A stretch of 64,000 nt of DNA from Trichoplax adhaerens (taxonomy: Eukaryota; Placozoa; Uniplacotomia; Trichoplacea; Trichoplacidae). This document shows, piece by piece, positions 24,685-37,943 of the stretch (position 1 is the first letter of the stretch; every line of letters begins with the position of its first letter). The position numbers were made by a program, and so were the translations under genes. The stretch lies in assembly GCF_000150275.1 (NCBI RefSeq), contig NW_002060972.1, positions 66,857 through 130,856 of the forward strand, given 5' to 3'. The notes under the pieces were generated by a model that did no database searches, had not been told where the DNA came from, and saw only the letters and a list, made by a program, of their open reading frames with translations.

Positions 24685-24845
24685 TCTGGCCCGGTCTGGT
24701 CCGGTCTGGTCCGATCCGGTTCGGACCAGAGTCTTTCTTATGTTTCTACCACTGTAATATTACTGTACTGGACAGTACGCTACCACCTGTAATTGGCATA
24801 CTGTACTGTACTCCAGCTTGTAGTACTGTAGTACGGAAAGTCTTC
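24685..24845. repeat. Low-complexity CCGGTCTGG run and TACTGTA motifs
   Basis: A GC-rich run of GGTCTGGCCC/GGTCCGG-type units at about 24687-24727 ends in a small GGTCC/GGACC palindrome. It is followed by several TACTGTA/GTACTGTAC palindromes to 24832. The open frame crossing it (24531-24851) has no recognisable domain. Confidence 0.6.
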
Positions 24846-24849
24846 TTAT

Positions 24850-25996
24850 AACGTGGGATGAATTAATGATCTGGACCAAAATCAGCTAATGACGAATATC
24901 CATGAGTCCAATTACAATCTTTACGTAGCATGTAGGATAAAATTTGTCTTGATGATGTTAGCAAGTTAGGATGTACCGTAGTAATGCTCCAAGTGATGTA
25001 AATTAGCTCTGTAAATAAGACTCAAGTACTTGAATTACACTCATTTGTAGGTTATTATTTAGAAGCCGTAAATTGAATTTATTATCAATCAATTAAGCAG
25101 TACTGAAGTCTTAGGATTCCTCAACATAAACTATGCTATACTAATCATTACAGGTAAGCAAAGTCCCTCAACCTGGAGATTAGTACTATTCCTACTAATA
25201 ACTAAGACTAAATGGATATTTGAAGTGCGAACAGGTTGAGTCTGGGTATTATACCAGAAATCGAATAGGTTCATCAAAATAAATCCTTATAAGTTATAGC
25301 TAAATGTCCTCATGAGAACATTGAATAATACGTAAAGTAGCTTTAAATGGAGATACATGTAAAAAAAAATGGATTAATTGGCTTTTACGGTATCAAAATT
25401 GAATCTTTATAGGCCAATGACTGAGTAAAGTGCAAGATAGCCGTTAATGACAGTAAATTAATGAAGATATAGCTAAAACTGCAATGATCAAAATACAAGC
25501 AGATGCAGAATGAGCGATAGACCAATGGTAACTATAGAAACTGTCTATATCTAATGGATAATTGTATCTGAGGAAAGGAGAGACTTTAGTGTTTGTATTA
25601 TTCTACTGTTGAGACTAATTATTATGTTGAGTGTCTCTTATCATAAAATCATTTACTTAACGACGGTGTAGATATCTACTTCTTTGTAATCGAGCAATAT
25701 GACAGACTGAATGTACTTCAAAATTGATAGAGCTTAAGATAGTCTGTCTCTATGAATTCATTAGTTATTTCAAAATAAAGGATCGGCTACGATAAAAGCA
25801 CGAAACAATGTAGTATCGCAAACATGAAGTATTTAGATTGAATCTGCTTCTATCCATCTCATTAATGTCCTCCTTCCTTTGCTATTCGTTTTGGATACTC
25901 CATTCTAAGCCATATAATAAAATGTTTCGATCTTCTCATGTTCTCTTTCAGATTATTCTTAACATATATGCGGCTTGTAAATAGCGTCTCGATGAA
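24850..25996. other. Intergenic, upstream of the second APAF1-like gene
   Basis: No exon, repeat or RNA gene could be supported. It should contain the promoter and 5' UTR of the gene starting at 25997, but I recognise no specific element. Confidence 0.4.
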
Positions 25997-28900
25997 ATGG
26001 TTTTAAGCAAAAAGATTGAGAATGTCATCGATAAGGAATATCAATTGATTATTAATGATATTCCACTAGCTGATTATTTATACGATCTACGAAGTATAGG
26101 ATTGATATCTGACGATGAAGTTATCAAACTTAGAGATGATTGCAAGAATAATAAAGAGCGAGTATTTGAATTTTTAAAAATATTGAAGTCAAGAAGTGAT
26201 GAAAACTTCTTTCAATTCTGCTGTATACTCAAGGAAAGTCAAGTCAGACATATTCAAGATATTGGTAAAGCTTTAGAAATTGAAGCTAATATCCCTAATA
26301 AACATAGTAAGTCCAATTATATTCCACATATACTAAGTGTCCAGGTATAATACTAATTGTTTAAAATATTCAGGGTTAGTTAATGAATAAAAGCTGATGT
26401 TCTCTAACCTACTATTGAACTACGGGCGTAGTTACCTTAGAAATTGCTACTTTAGGTACAGAATTTCATAACTACATTTCACTGATCTCATACAATTTCT
26501 AGCTTACTTAAATTTAGGATAGAAATTAGGCTATTTTGAGATATACTATGGGATCTAATTCAAAATATCATTTCAAACTTATCCTACTTTATTCTAATTT
26601 AGCATATCTAATAAGTCAAATCAGTCAGCTAAAATTAATCTTATAGTGAACTTACGAAAAATTGTAGTTTTATTAAGTAGGCATGGTACAACGTTGTTAA
26701 ATTTTATTAAGCAATAAGCATCTTTAATATTCATCAAATTTTATATCAATATCCTATATGAAGCTCAAATTCAAGCAACTGCAAGTCAAATTCAGCCAAG
26801 GAAAAGTAATTAGGATTATTAAAAAAATACATTAATCTAGCCATAATTTTATCTACTTATGTGAATACCTAAATTAACTTCTCAATAGTCGTTTTAACCA
26901 CTTTATTTCTGGCTCGAATACATAAAATTCTACTGGGTTATTTTCACTTTATAGCGTCACTAATTGCATTTTCTTACATCTTGACTTATAAAAAGAAAAT
27001 CCCCTCTTGCATCCATTCCGTGCCATAAAATCAACATTGTTTAGTAAGAAGGCATCGATCTCGACATCATCTCCAACTAAAAGTATGTCTTGCACCTTGG
27101 CAGTTACTAATCTGTCTTACCTATTCTCTGCTAGTATATTGCAGCTTACTGGTATAATAAGACACTCCAATTCAAACTTGCTCTGTGATATACGAAGGAA
27201 AAATTTCAATTATTTAATAAACCTGCCTATAAATTGTTTAAATGCTAGCATGAATGATATCATTTTATTTAAATATAAGACAGCATTTACATGGCTTGTA
27301 ACTGTAATAAGCATTATCGTAGTATAGAACACTTTATAAACTTTAGGAGAAAGTACTTGTATATATTTAGTTACATTTCTTTGCGTTATATAGCATGTTT
27401 TCATTTCCACTATTTGCTCATCAGAGACTTTCCCGCTCGCAAGTTCTTCGCAAAGTGTATCCGAATATTCTTCATCAGAGAATTCTCCATCAAAAAATCC
27501 CTCATCAGAAAATTTTCCATTAGTGAATCCCCCATTAGAAAATCTGTTATTGGAAACTTCTTCATCAGAAATTCCTGTATTGGAATTTTCTACATCCGAT
27601 TTGTCTCTAGCAAAAAGCTCTTCTTCTCAAATTTCTATACTCGATTTTGATGTGCCTGAAAACTTACTTCGAAATCTTCCTCCAACTCCAAGTAATCACT
27701 ATGTTATGAGAAAGGACGCCGTAAACACGATTTGTGATCAATTAAAGATCATAAATGATCTATCTGGTCATCTCTTAATCCATGGTATGGCTGGTAGCGG
27801 TAAAACAGTTACTGTTTGTCAGTCTGTAAGGCAAGCTGCTAAAAGAGGCTATTTTAAATCAAATGGTTGTTACTGGATGAAAATTGGTAAGATTGCTAAT
27901 TATATTATGAAAGTCTATAATCTATTTTAGCATGTACTTTATAGGCATATAACTCAAGCTGATAATACTGTCATAGATTTCATACTGATTCAATGCTACG
28001 GTATTGTAGAGAATCATTAAGTTAATAAATCTGGTAGAGTAAAATAACCTATAAATTACCGAAGTAAAATTATGACAGTAAATGTCAAAGACAGCTATAA
28101 TTAAATGTAGTTGAAATTCTACAGCTGCAGCTGCAACTGGATAAAAAAATGAATTAAGAAGTATTCCTTTTCCAATATATACTTTTATCAATATAATATT
28201 TAGAGTAACCATCAATTCCTCTTAGGTAATATATCAAACGGGCAGTTATCCAACCAGCTAAAGATATTAGGTATAAGTCTTGGTATAGAGTGGAAGGAAC
28301 ATATTCAATCAATAGGAGAAATTTCTGCAGCTCTCAGTTACTATTTGCAGGGTAAATATTTTACCTGTTTTCAGTAATAAATCATTTTAAATTAGATTAA
28401 GTCTATTAAGAAATTATTTGATATCTTTATAATAGTCAATAGCCGAATATCCGATACATTGTTTATTTTCGATGATATCTGGATAAAGGATCATTATAAC
28501 TACTTATCCTTTGCCAAAAAGTCTATCGCTACTTCACGATTTTTGTATTATGAAAATGAGCTTACTCACTACTGCATTCGGCTGCCGGTTCGTCTTTATT
28601 GAAATTTCTTTCTTGATGCAACATTTTACTTAATCAACGAATAACCTGCCTTAGCTGACGTCTTTCTTTAGGAATATGCATCGATGGAATGAAATCCAGA
28701 AATACTATTAATCTTATACTCTTCTTCTACTTGCATATAGGAGCAGTTAGCTTTCGACGAAGCAATAGAATTGCTTTCATTACATCGCCACGATCGCGAT
28801 ACTCAAGTTTTGCGTGATAATCCAATTATCAAGAATGTCATCGATAGTTGTGCGGGCCTACCGTTAGCCATCAATTTAATTGGTGGTTTGCATCTAGACA

Positions 28901-31900
28901 CTAACGAAGATTGGAATAAAGCTAAAGCAATCATTTCAAATAAGTCCAAGAAAGTTAGATTAGCTAACTATAACTTTAATCTGCATGGAACATTGCAGTT
29001 AAGTGTGGAATCTATAGAAGAAAATGATAGACGACTGTTTGAGTCGCTAGTTGTATTTAAACGCGTAAATATTCCCATCGAATCAATTGCCTCATTATGG
29101 AACTGTGATGAGCAAGACACGGACGATCTCTTAGTAGAAATGAATAATAAATCATTGCTAAGATATGTTAGAGGAAACAAGTAAGTACTGTACAAAAAGA
29201 GTGTAAATAAATTGATTTAGGTCGAGAGAGCATTGCAATTAATTGCAATATATTCACTAGTATAATGGTTAAATAATCTTTGGAATTAAGTATTTCTAAT
29301 GGTCATGCATCATAAATTTAGTGAGTTACAACGCATGCAATCGTTTTCTACAGTACATTAAACTTGGGAACTATAATTATAGTTTGTCTCATTCGCTTTT
29401 GAATATATTTGGTAAGTTATGAAATAGAAGATGATCTTCTGATAATAAAATATAAAATCTTGCTTAGGCCACTTTCTAGATCAAAGATACCCATTGCTAT
29501 ATAGTGTAAGCTGTCTTGTTAGCATTTCTTATTAAGTGTTAGTTTATTATTAATGCAATACTTACATCTTCTGCATACTGTACCATCAGCCTGATCTCAA
29601 GTTGTAAATTTTTTCAAGGTGTTACTGTGTTATACATGATTTGATGGTCGACTATCTTCAACAAAAAATCTACTCTCAGTCATCAAACCAGGATTCTCTT
29701 AAAATACTGAACGAGAAGTTGTTGGACGGTTATCTTAATCGGTGCCATGGGAGATGGAATGTCTTCCCTGATGATGGTTATTTCTATCAAAATCTTATTT
29801 ATCATGCTTTAATTGCTGAAAGTGATGAAAATCTTACCAATATCATGGCTGATTTCAATTGGATGACTTGCAAAATTAGATCAGACAAGATTATCTACAA
29901 TCTCATCCGCGATATAACAGACTATGTTAATTATTTGCAAGAAAGAGAGCAGGTGCAGTATTTGGTTGTCTAAAACGACTCGATATTATGTGCATTGATG
30001 ATTCCATCTCGTAGATAATACTGGTCTAAATACCTAGTTTACTCTTTATTTTCGATTTCATTGCCATAGATTTTAAACATGATTAAGTAATGCTTATTGA
30101 ACATCGTAAAATATTAGTCATAAACCAGCAGCAATAGTACAATATCAAAATAAGATCAACGATTTAGTATCAGAGTACCATTTTATTAATTTCATATGTA
30201 ACATTTTTGGGTCAAAAATCTTTTGATTCTAAAGCTCAGCTTTATTTTGGCATTGACTGATATTATTGACCCCTTTACACTCACGATTTATTTTGACTTA
30301 GAACTGGGAGAACTATAATGAACTGGTTGGGCTCCTAAAACAACAGCAAGTCTGGTTTGGTGCAAATAGCGTGATACAAATAATCCTATGGGTGGACATG
30401 ACAAGTAGTTGGATGAAAGAAAGAGCTTTACAGTTAGCAGTCGAAAATACGCAAGATTCGAAACACAACTTATCCTATTGGACCATAGCAGAGTAAGCTG
30501 CAATTAGACGATGACAGAAATTCTATTATATTTCTTTCCCGCATTCATTTCTTTGGTATTGAATTGGCAATAGGTGCTCGACAAGTATAATAAATCCATA
30601 TACATACGATGAATGCAGAGAGTTTGGTAGGTGCAAAATGGACTTTAATTTATCAATTTCGAATCCAGCCTTTGGACAATGCCGAATCATTGGCACCGAA
30701 AACTGCTGGAAAAAAAATTGCCAGATTGTGGTAGGTTAACAATTTCTAATATACTACTATCAATCTAAAATTTTATTAGTTGAGGAAAGTTATAATCGAG
30801 TACCTTGATTAAGCCAGCGTTTTTCAAACCTATTTTCTGATCCCATCTAAATTGTTCAATAGCAAGTTGAAAGAATTTGCATTTAATTAATTTTTTTAAA
30901 ATCATCTGATATCGAGTTAAGGTTAAGGATTGGATATCACACCTTATTTAATGTTTTATCGATAGATCAAAGACTATGAAACTCTAGATCTTGTGCTCCG
31001 AATATCTCCACCGGAAATTTCTATTGAAAGTATTGAAATCGCAGCTGATGGTTGCACTGTGGCCTTTAAGGATGTCATGGAGGTAGGTGTTCTAAAGTTT
31101 TAGTAAGATAAACTATAAATAATTATAGCCTTCCTTTTGTGAATAAAAGGTAGTTTTTAAAGGTATCTATAGAGTCAGTGATTACATCAAATGATAGTAA
31201 AGAATAGGAAATCACATGTTTATTCTTATAATTTCAAAATTCTGCCAATAATCGTCGAATTAAAGGAAAGTCTACACTCATTCATAATTATATTTATAAT
31301 TCAGCTAGTCTTGAGAAAGCAGCTGTTCCTATTACCGTACAATATCACCCAAAAATATTCTAAAAGCTCATTATCCTTTTATTTCAATTGAAACAAGCCC
31401 TTTATTAATATACTTCTAATTAGACCTGGATTATTTACAATATTGATAAAAATGAAAGAATGAACTTTGTCGAAAACGATGAGCAAGAAGATGCGGATGA
31501 TAGATTCTATTCCTTACAATTTTTTACTATGAAATGCGAAAATTCGTTAATCATGACACTTAATCAAAACAGGCTTGGACTCAGGGTAAGTAGTTTGCAG
31601 GAATAAGATAGGGTAGTTTAAATTAATTACGAAATAATCAAGTATTAGGTCTTAATTTGATCTATATATATGTTAATAGATTTGGAAAATTGAAAACGAT
31701 CAAATACTGCCTACCATTAAGCAAATATCAAGTAAATACCAGATAGAATCTTGTCGATGGATAATGGCACCAAATCGTAAGCAAATTTTATTGTGGTACA
31801 GAAAATTTGATTATAATGGGGACCCGAAGCATAGACCCAAAGATAGACAAAACTGGATTAATGAAAGTCAGATTGAGGTAAGTAATGACTCGCTAAATTG

Positions 31901-34774
31901 AATACTTAAACTTAAATTTGTACTCTAAGATTGGGTAATGCAGTGAATGTTGGTGATGATTGCATCTTTAGCTTTGGGATTTGGAAACGTGGTCTATTCA
32001 GCGATCGTTGAAAATGCCTGCTTTCGTTTTCAGAAATGCTGGTGGCTATATTGCTACTAACGATTTTGAGCATGGATTATCACTGTACTGCATTAACTAT
32101 ATAAACAGGAATACCGAATTTATAATTTCGGCATATGGTAGATTTGGACTTGATGATGGCACGATGGGTCTAATTAAATTGGAAGATGACATCAATGCCA
32201 GTCAAAACTTGATTGAATTTTCAAATCGATTTCAGATCATATTACATGAAAACCAATACATTAAGAATATTTCTGTATCGGACGATCATCAATTCATCGC
32301 TATTGACTTTTCTAGGGAAGATGTAGGGGTTAGTTTAACACTATATTACCTCCCTCACATGTTCATTTACTAGTATCTATAAAAATTAAATCAGAACTAT
32401 TCTACCTTACAGGAATATGAACTATTAACATCTGGTAACTATCAGTTTTATACCTATTTGCTACAGGTACTTGTACTCAGGATAATAGAGGATCAGGTCA
32501 GATATTATGCAAAAGTTAAACCGTCAGTCATAAGTAAGTCCATATTTATTCCTGGCAAGAATCGGTTGCTTGTCCATGATTACTGGGATAAGCATTGTCT
32601 GTATGAATATAATTTACAAGGTAAGTTATGAGCGTAGTCAGACAAACCAAAATGAATTGTCATGGCTAAATTTGTGATAATTACTCAATGTAATGAATGA
32701 AATCAAAGGTCATAACATCCATTGGCAAGATATTCAAGATAGCAATTCAAACCTGAAATATATTGCACTAAAGGACGGCACTAAGACTACTGTCAAGGTT
32801 TTGGATGTATGCATGGCTTACGTAAATTCTATCCCAGTTGTAGCTGTACTGAATTTGGATATCAACGATAGTTACCAACTTGAGGTAAATTATTGCCCTG
32901 TGCAAGTCCATCCAATTTTTCATTGTTTGTATTTAAAATATTAATTTATAAAATTTAAACAGGTGTACTGTCATCAAGTGCTCTCTTCTACAAGTATATA
33001 TCATCATCGGCTTAAACAACAATGTCATCGATGTTTCCTATATAATGATTTACGCTCAGCCATAGTGGTACGGATAATAGATGGGGAGTCCAATATCGTC
33101 GTTACAGAGGTAGCTATGGTAAATGCCTCTTACAAGATAGATTTAAAATAGCAGTTCATGTTTTCGGCATTTAAGCTACATTTTAATTTGTCCACTGATC
33201 CATTTTCATGGTAGACATCAAGCCGGATTAATTAAATATCAACACTCGTATAGAATATTACAATTACTAATCTATTAATATTGTCGTTTTCAACATGTCA
33301 TTCGTACAGGTCGCCTATTTTCTAGATGCGGATCATGTTGAAGAACCTAGAGAGCTTCTGAATTATAGTATACCAAAAGAATGTGTTGGCTCATATAAGA
33401 TTACCTCGCGACACAGAAAGACGGATAACGTATTAATTTTCATTATTCATTCTGAGGTATAAATTAGTTTAAAATTTTATGAAATGATTTGATTTGTTTC
33501 CTTATTTGCTAGAATAATTCATTTACTGCCTAATAATATAATTGAACCAGAAATGAGCCGATATTCTACTTTCATTAGTTTTAATCCTTTTCACTCTTAT
33601 AGATCTGTTTGGAGGAATATGGCATGTTGATAATTATAATAACCATAAATCTTAAGACTGGAAAGAAAATAATTTATGAACAAGATGATATGTATAGACA
33701 TATAAGCCAAATATACGCTGATGACTGTTATCTATACACTTATCAAGAGAAAGATACTCTGGATAAAGAAAATTTATGCAATGTTAAAGTAATTAACGTT
33801 ATTCTAACACTCATTTTATTCCATATCAGTTTTAATTCAATCTCTAACAGAAATACAATTCAGGCTTAGTGCATCATATCTAAACTTACAGCTTTCAAAT
33901 AGCAAACTCTTTTGAATTTAGTTTACAACATAATGTGCTATTAAATAAGATTGTAGCAGGTAGCAACTGATACGATAATTCGATTAACTACCTAAAAATT
34001 TAATTTATTTCAGTGTTACAAGTTTGGGGATGGTAAACAACAAACGCAGCTGATTAAGACATATCCATACGATGTCCAAAATGGATCGGTCTTTAAAATT
34101 AGTGTAGATTCAAATCAACTCGTTTATAGTCCTGTAATTACATACTCAAGAAAGTATAAGAAAAAAGATCTCTTTATTGAAATATATGGAGAGACAAAGG
34201 CCGATGCAATTGTATGTCATAATTTTGTATGTTGCTCTACATGAACAAAATAGGATTCGAAATACAACATTTAATTCATAATGAACAATTTAAGACGTAT
34301 TTTTCCTTGAATAATTACATGTGCATTAAATTCAATTGTTCACAGGTAAATCATTGGTACTCCAGTTACATAATCTTTTTACTAGAAAACGGGGATCATG
34401 CAGCGGTAAGGAAATGATGATAACTTAACGCTATCGTTTATTATTGTGATAGATTAAGTTGTTGTTAATATTTATAGATACTTAACAAGCATGGTGAAGT
34501 AATCATGAAAATGTATAAAAATAGCAAGATTAAAGTGGATCCTGAAGCAATAATCTTCAATAATGAAAACTTATGGTCAAACAAGCATTTCCTTGCTTAT
34601 TATCGTAGCCTTTCCAGTTTGCATTTTTATGATTCTAAAACCTTACAGCTACAAATGACTTTACCCTTTCCTCACTTTGAAATTATGGATATGCAATGGA
34701 ATTGTCAGAAATCTTCTTTTATTGTTAGCAATCGATGCGATAACTATTACTGCTTTATTAAGCGAATTGAATAA
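25997..34774 (+). CDS. APAF1-like protein A (CARD, NB-ARC ATPase, propeller-like C-terminus)
   Basis: Exons: 25997-26306, 26996-27082, one ending 27886, 28226-28351, 28436-28587, 28741-29180, 29619-29952, 30302-30492, 30574-30730, 30966-31082, 31424-31585, 31680-31877, 31972-32328, 32413-32620, 32709-32884, 32963-33109, 33310-33456, 33603-33788, 34014-34211, 34346-34405 and 34478-34774. They join in phase to 1455-1503 residues, depending on which of four acceptors starts exon 3. Exon 1 is a six-helix CARD. A serine-rich linker precedes NB-ARC with Walker A GMAGSGKT (27784-27807), Walker B TLFIFDDIW (exon 5), sensor-like ATSRF, GLPLA and an IHD motif in place of MHD. A helical region like that following the APAF1 winged helix comes next. 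The C-terminus has WD-like strand ends (IWKIE, LWDLE) but no canonical WD40 repeats. APAF1 binds cytochrome c and recruits a caspase through its CARD; a similar sensing scaffold role is inferred. No frame break was seen. Confidence 0.9.
27418..27640 (+). repeat. Coding minisatellite in the CARD/NB-ARC linker of protein A
   Basis: Units of the kind TCATCAGA(A/G)AATT with CCATTAG/CCATCAA between them recur at roughly 15-30 base intervals from 27418 to about 27570. They encode Ser-Ser-Glu-Asn-Pro-rich sequence in the gene frame. The same repeats keep a second + strand frame open (27291-27650), which I regard as a shadow. Paralogue B lacks this expansion and starts its matching exon at 39073. Confidence 0.8.
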
Positions 34775-35439
34775 GATTAACAATTTCAGTGCCTATTCTC
34801 TTCTACTGTATATTGAAAATAAATTCAAGGAGATTGAATGGCTGAAATTCAAACGTTTATGAAGGCGATAACTACGATTTCATTTAATTTATACTGCATG
34901 GTTTATCTTGAAAATATTACAACTGTACTTCGAATTTGAGGCTGAGCAAAAGGATATGCGATTCAGGTTAAGCATTTTTTAACTGAATAAATTAATATGT
35001 ATCATTATATTTGCTGGACGAGTGGTCGACTGCTGACAAATAGTATCGATACATTATTGCAACACTATACCATTTTCTTCATGATCACGTTGATTATTTA
35101 TTTCTGCAATATTAAATTATTAAATTAGAGTATTCTGCTTGATTAAAACGAATTTCAGTACTTAGCTAGACTTGTATTAGTTATTGTGATAGAATTATTG
35201 AAAAACGTAACTATTTATACCATTGAATCATTTAAAAATCTACAATGGATGATCGGCAAGAGTATAAAACTACAAGCACTTAGTGCTTCAAGTCTAATTT
35301 AGTCGCTTTCTAGTTCATACTCTAAGCTATTTTAAAATATATGGGATATCCAGATATGCGTTTATATTAAAACATAGAAAGTAATAAGTTCTAAGCATAT
35401 TATTTCTACTGATCACTGTATTTAGGGTCAGATGTAAGT
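34775..35439. other. Intergenic, 3' flank of APAF1-like gene A
   Basis: AT-rich sequence without a supported gene. The following block at 35440-35975 is a dispersed repeat. Confidence 0.4.
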
Positions 35440-35975
35440 TAGTCCTCCTATGATCGATTTCCAATGATAATCGAAGATCGATACTATAAATAATTGGTTT
35501 AGTAATCATTATGGAAGTTGACATATCTTTTTGGACATTACGATTCTGTACTACTTCCTTCTTCGAATAATATAGCGTTGAATAGGAGCTGTGAGAAAAC
35601 TATAGACCATAAAAGATAGGTATAATAAAGATTAGATAATACATATAATTTAGTAGAAGAAATAGCCACAGAGATTAAAATGATAAGGAATTGGTGATCT
35701 AAATCTTGCTGCCAAACTTCAGCTTCATGAATTTATTGTTTCATACAGTAGACTTTAAATCTCTGCATTTCATACTGAATTGTAAGCAATGTTTAAAATA
35801 ACATCCATTGCATCTTTCAAATACCGTTAAACTGGCTTTCGCCAATTCTGCTGCGTATCCATGCATTTGCTGAGTACATCTACTATTTGAAGAATACTAA
35901 TAGTAACATATCGGCAATTAGCATACCGGAAGTTGTACGGCCGGCAGTTTTCGATAGGCAGTTGTCATACATACA
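35440..35975. repeat. Dispersed repeat, copy also at 52470-53540
   Basis: The segment shares order and wording with 52470-53540: AATCGAAGATCGATA, then GTGAGAAAACTATAGACC, AGAAATAGCCA, CTTTCGCCAATTCTGCTG, CATATCGGCAATTAGC and a closing GGCAGTTTTCGATAGGC. Divergence is moderate with many small indels. Its place downstream of gene A, and of CARD remains for the other copy, suggests it was carried along in duplications of the APAF1-like genes. It is non-coding as far as I can read. Confidence 0.65.
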
Positions 35976-36059
35976 AATTACGATTAATTATTAAATGTAT
36001 ATTGTCACTTGCATCTGAAATTAAATAATTTTTTTATGTAATAATAGAAATAGCGCTAT

Positions 36060-36245
36060 GTTAGTTCAGTCGCGCGATCGTTGTTGAGCTAAGCTGATTG
36101 AATTTAGATTTGTTGCGTCGCTAGCCTAGAATTGCTTACCTAGCTGGTAGGTGAAGCTGCGAGCCTAGGGCCGAGCCTGATTGGCTCTAAAAGGCCCAAT
36201 GACTAATCAGAAGGACGAAAACAAGAGATAGCTAGCAGCGGCAAA
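36060..36245. other. Local GC-richer island, unexplained
   Basis: Between AT-rich flanks, 36060-36240 contains CGCGCGATCG, several AGCCTAG/CTAGC motifs and the partial inverted repeat TGATTGG...CCAATGACTAATCA (36178-36211). It matches no RNA gene I know. It lies about 1.8 kb upstream of APAF1-like gene B and could be regulatory. Confidence 0.3.
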
Positions 36246-36249
36246 AGCT

Positions 36250-37943
36250 TATAGTAAAATGATAATAAATGATAGTTCCCGTATGGAAATTTGTCTGTAA
36301 GAAACTTATTCAAAACATGTTAACAAATAGATCAGACCCGAATAGTATAAAAAGGGTCTTTAAGAGAGCTAAGGCAGCCTCTCAGTTTTGCTACATCAAG
36401 AGTACGAGACAGTGTTCTACGATAGATTATAGACTATTTTTATTGCTAATACCTAAGAACCTTTTATTAGTGTCATAAAGTTATTTTTATCCAATGGCGT
36501 TCAATCTCGATATTACTGTGAACAGTAGTAAAAGATTAGGTTAGGAGTAACAATTATGACAATGTACTTTACCTATTTTGCAGCCAATTTACTGCATTGT
36601 TACGTCACACCTTAAGTTGCTTTTTGTTATCTTATATAAATTTAAATTTAACTAGTTCTAGCTTTCTACTTTCTACTTTCGCTTCCTTATGGGCTAGTAT
36701 CATCATCAGGCAAAAGTCAAACGTAGAATTTAGAAATATTACGGCAAAGGTGAATACGGCAGTCTTCCTCTTGACCATTTTAAACTTAATTTCATTTATC
36801 CTACAAACTGGATGTAATAATCCTTTCCATTCTTATTGACTATTTTATCTCGAACCTTAATAGCAGAAGGCTATAGAATTTATTATTAATTAAAAAAATC
36901 AAAGATTTTTATCAATTGATAAGCGAGGAACCAACAGGTACAAATAAACAATGTTATCCACTGAAAGGATTTTTGTAATCTGAACTAACCAAATCCTTCT
37001 TACACTCAACTTCTTGTATTTTTATTTTACGTGTAAAGAGTGGGCGATTAAATCAGGTAAATGCCGTTAAATTATTCCGCAAAGATAATCCAATAATTTT
37101 ATTTTTTGCGGTCATTTTATCATCATAATATTATGAAGGTTAATATTGTATTGCTTCCTCACAGTATTTTATTCCTCTCTAATGAACAAAGTAGTTCTTC
37201 TAATATAATCAATTTTAAGCTTTATAATTCAATCTAACTTTCTATACTACTAAAGTTTGAATTAATGAAAGGAATCTAATTAAACACGTATAAAAGTAAT
37301 ATGCATAACGGTAAATCTGTGGCTAAAAGTAAAATTTACACATGAGATTCTTCAACTTTAAGGATTACGCTAAAAAAGTGATTTAAAAATAATACGGCGG
37401 TAATTCATGCCTTCATTTACAAACTTGTTGATTGTTAATCTTTCTGATGGTGGTCTCATTGAAGTGAAGTAGTATTATATTGCATTACCACTAACACCTA
37501 ATAGTGACTTTATTGAAATAAAATAATTTAATTTTGCTATGCACGCTTCTATCATTTTTGCATGATACCTTAACCTATAAGAGTATTCTCTATAATGATG
37601 CACATTTATTTTGATTCTCCTTTTACTTAAGCCAAACTATGATTTTATATAAAAATATCTGGTATCAGCTTGAGATAACATTGCGATAGAAACACCAAGT
37701 TTCAGTCTCTACTGAAACACCCTAACACAGTGAATAAGTGACAGAATAATACATAGGTCATAGTATGAGAAAATTTGTTAAGTCGTGCTTTTAATATCAT
37801 TCCAATTTTCTGAAATTAGCATCTATTTCAGGTCGATTTCTAGTTTCAGTGATTGCATATGGATATAAAATTTTGAATGATTTCGTTTTCTATCTTGGAT
37901 ATTTCTCAATTTAGGATCATGATTAGGGCTTTCATTTTATAAA
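36250..37943. other. Intergenic, upstream of APAF1-like gene B
   Basis: I see only AT-rich sequence with short open frames (36269, 36597) that lack recognisable domains or splice partners. Confidence 0.4.

Noticed and set aside
24531-24851. A 106-codon open frame
   Set aside because: It runs through a CCGGTCTGG low-complexity stretch and TACTGTA motifs with no coding signature.
27291-27650. A 119-codon open frame over the linker repeat of APAF1-like gene A
   Set aside because: It is kept open by the repeat and is in a different frame from the spliced gene; the gene frame is confirmed by phase and by paralogue B.
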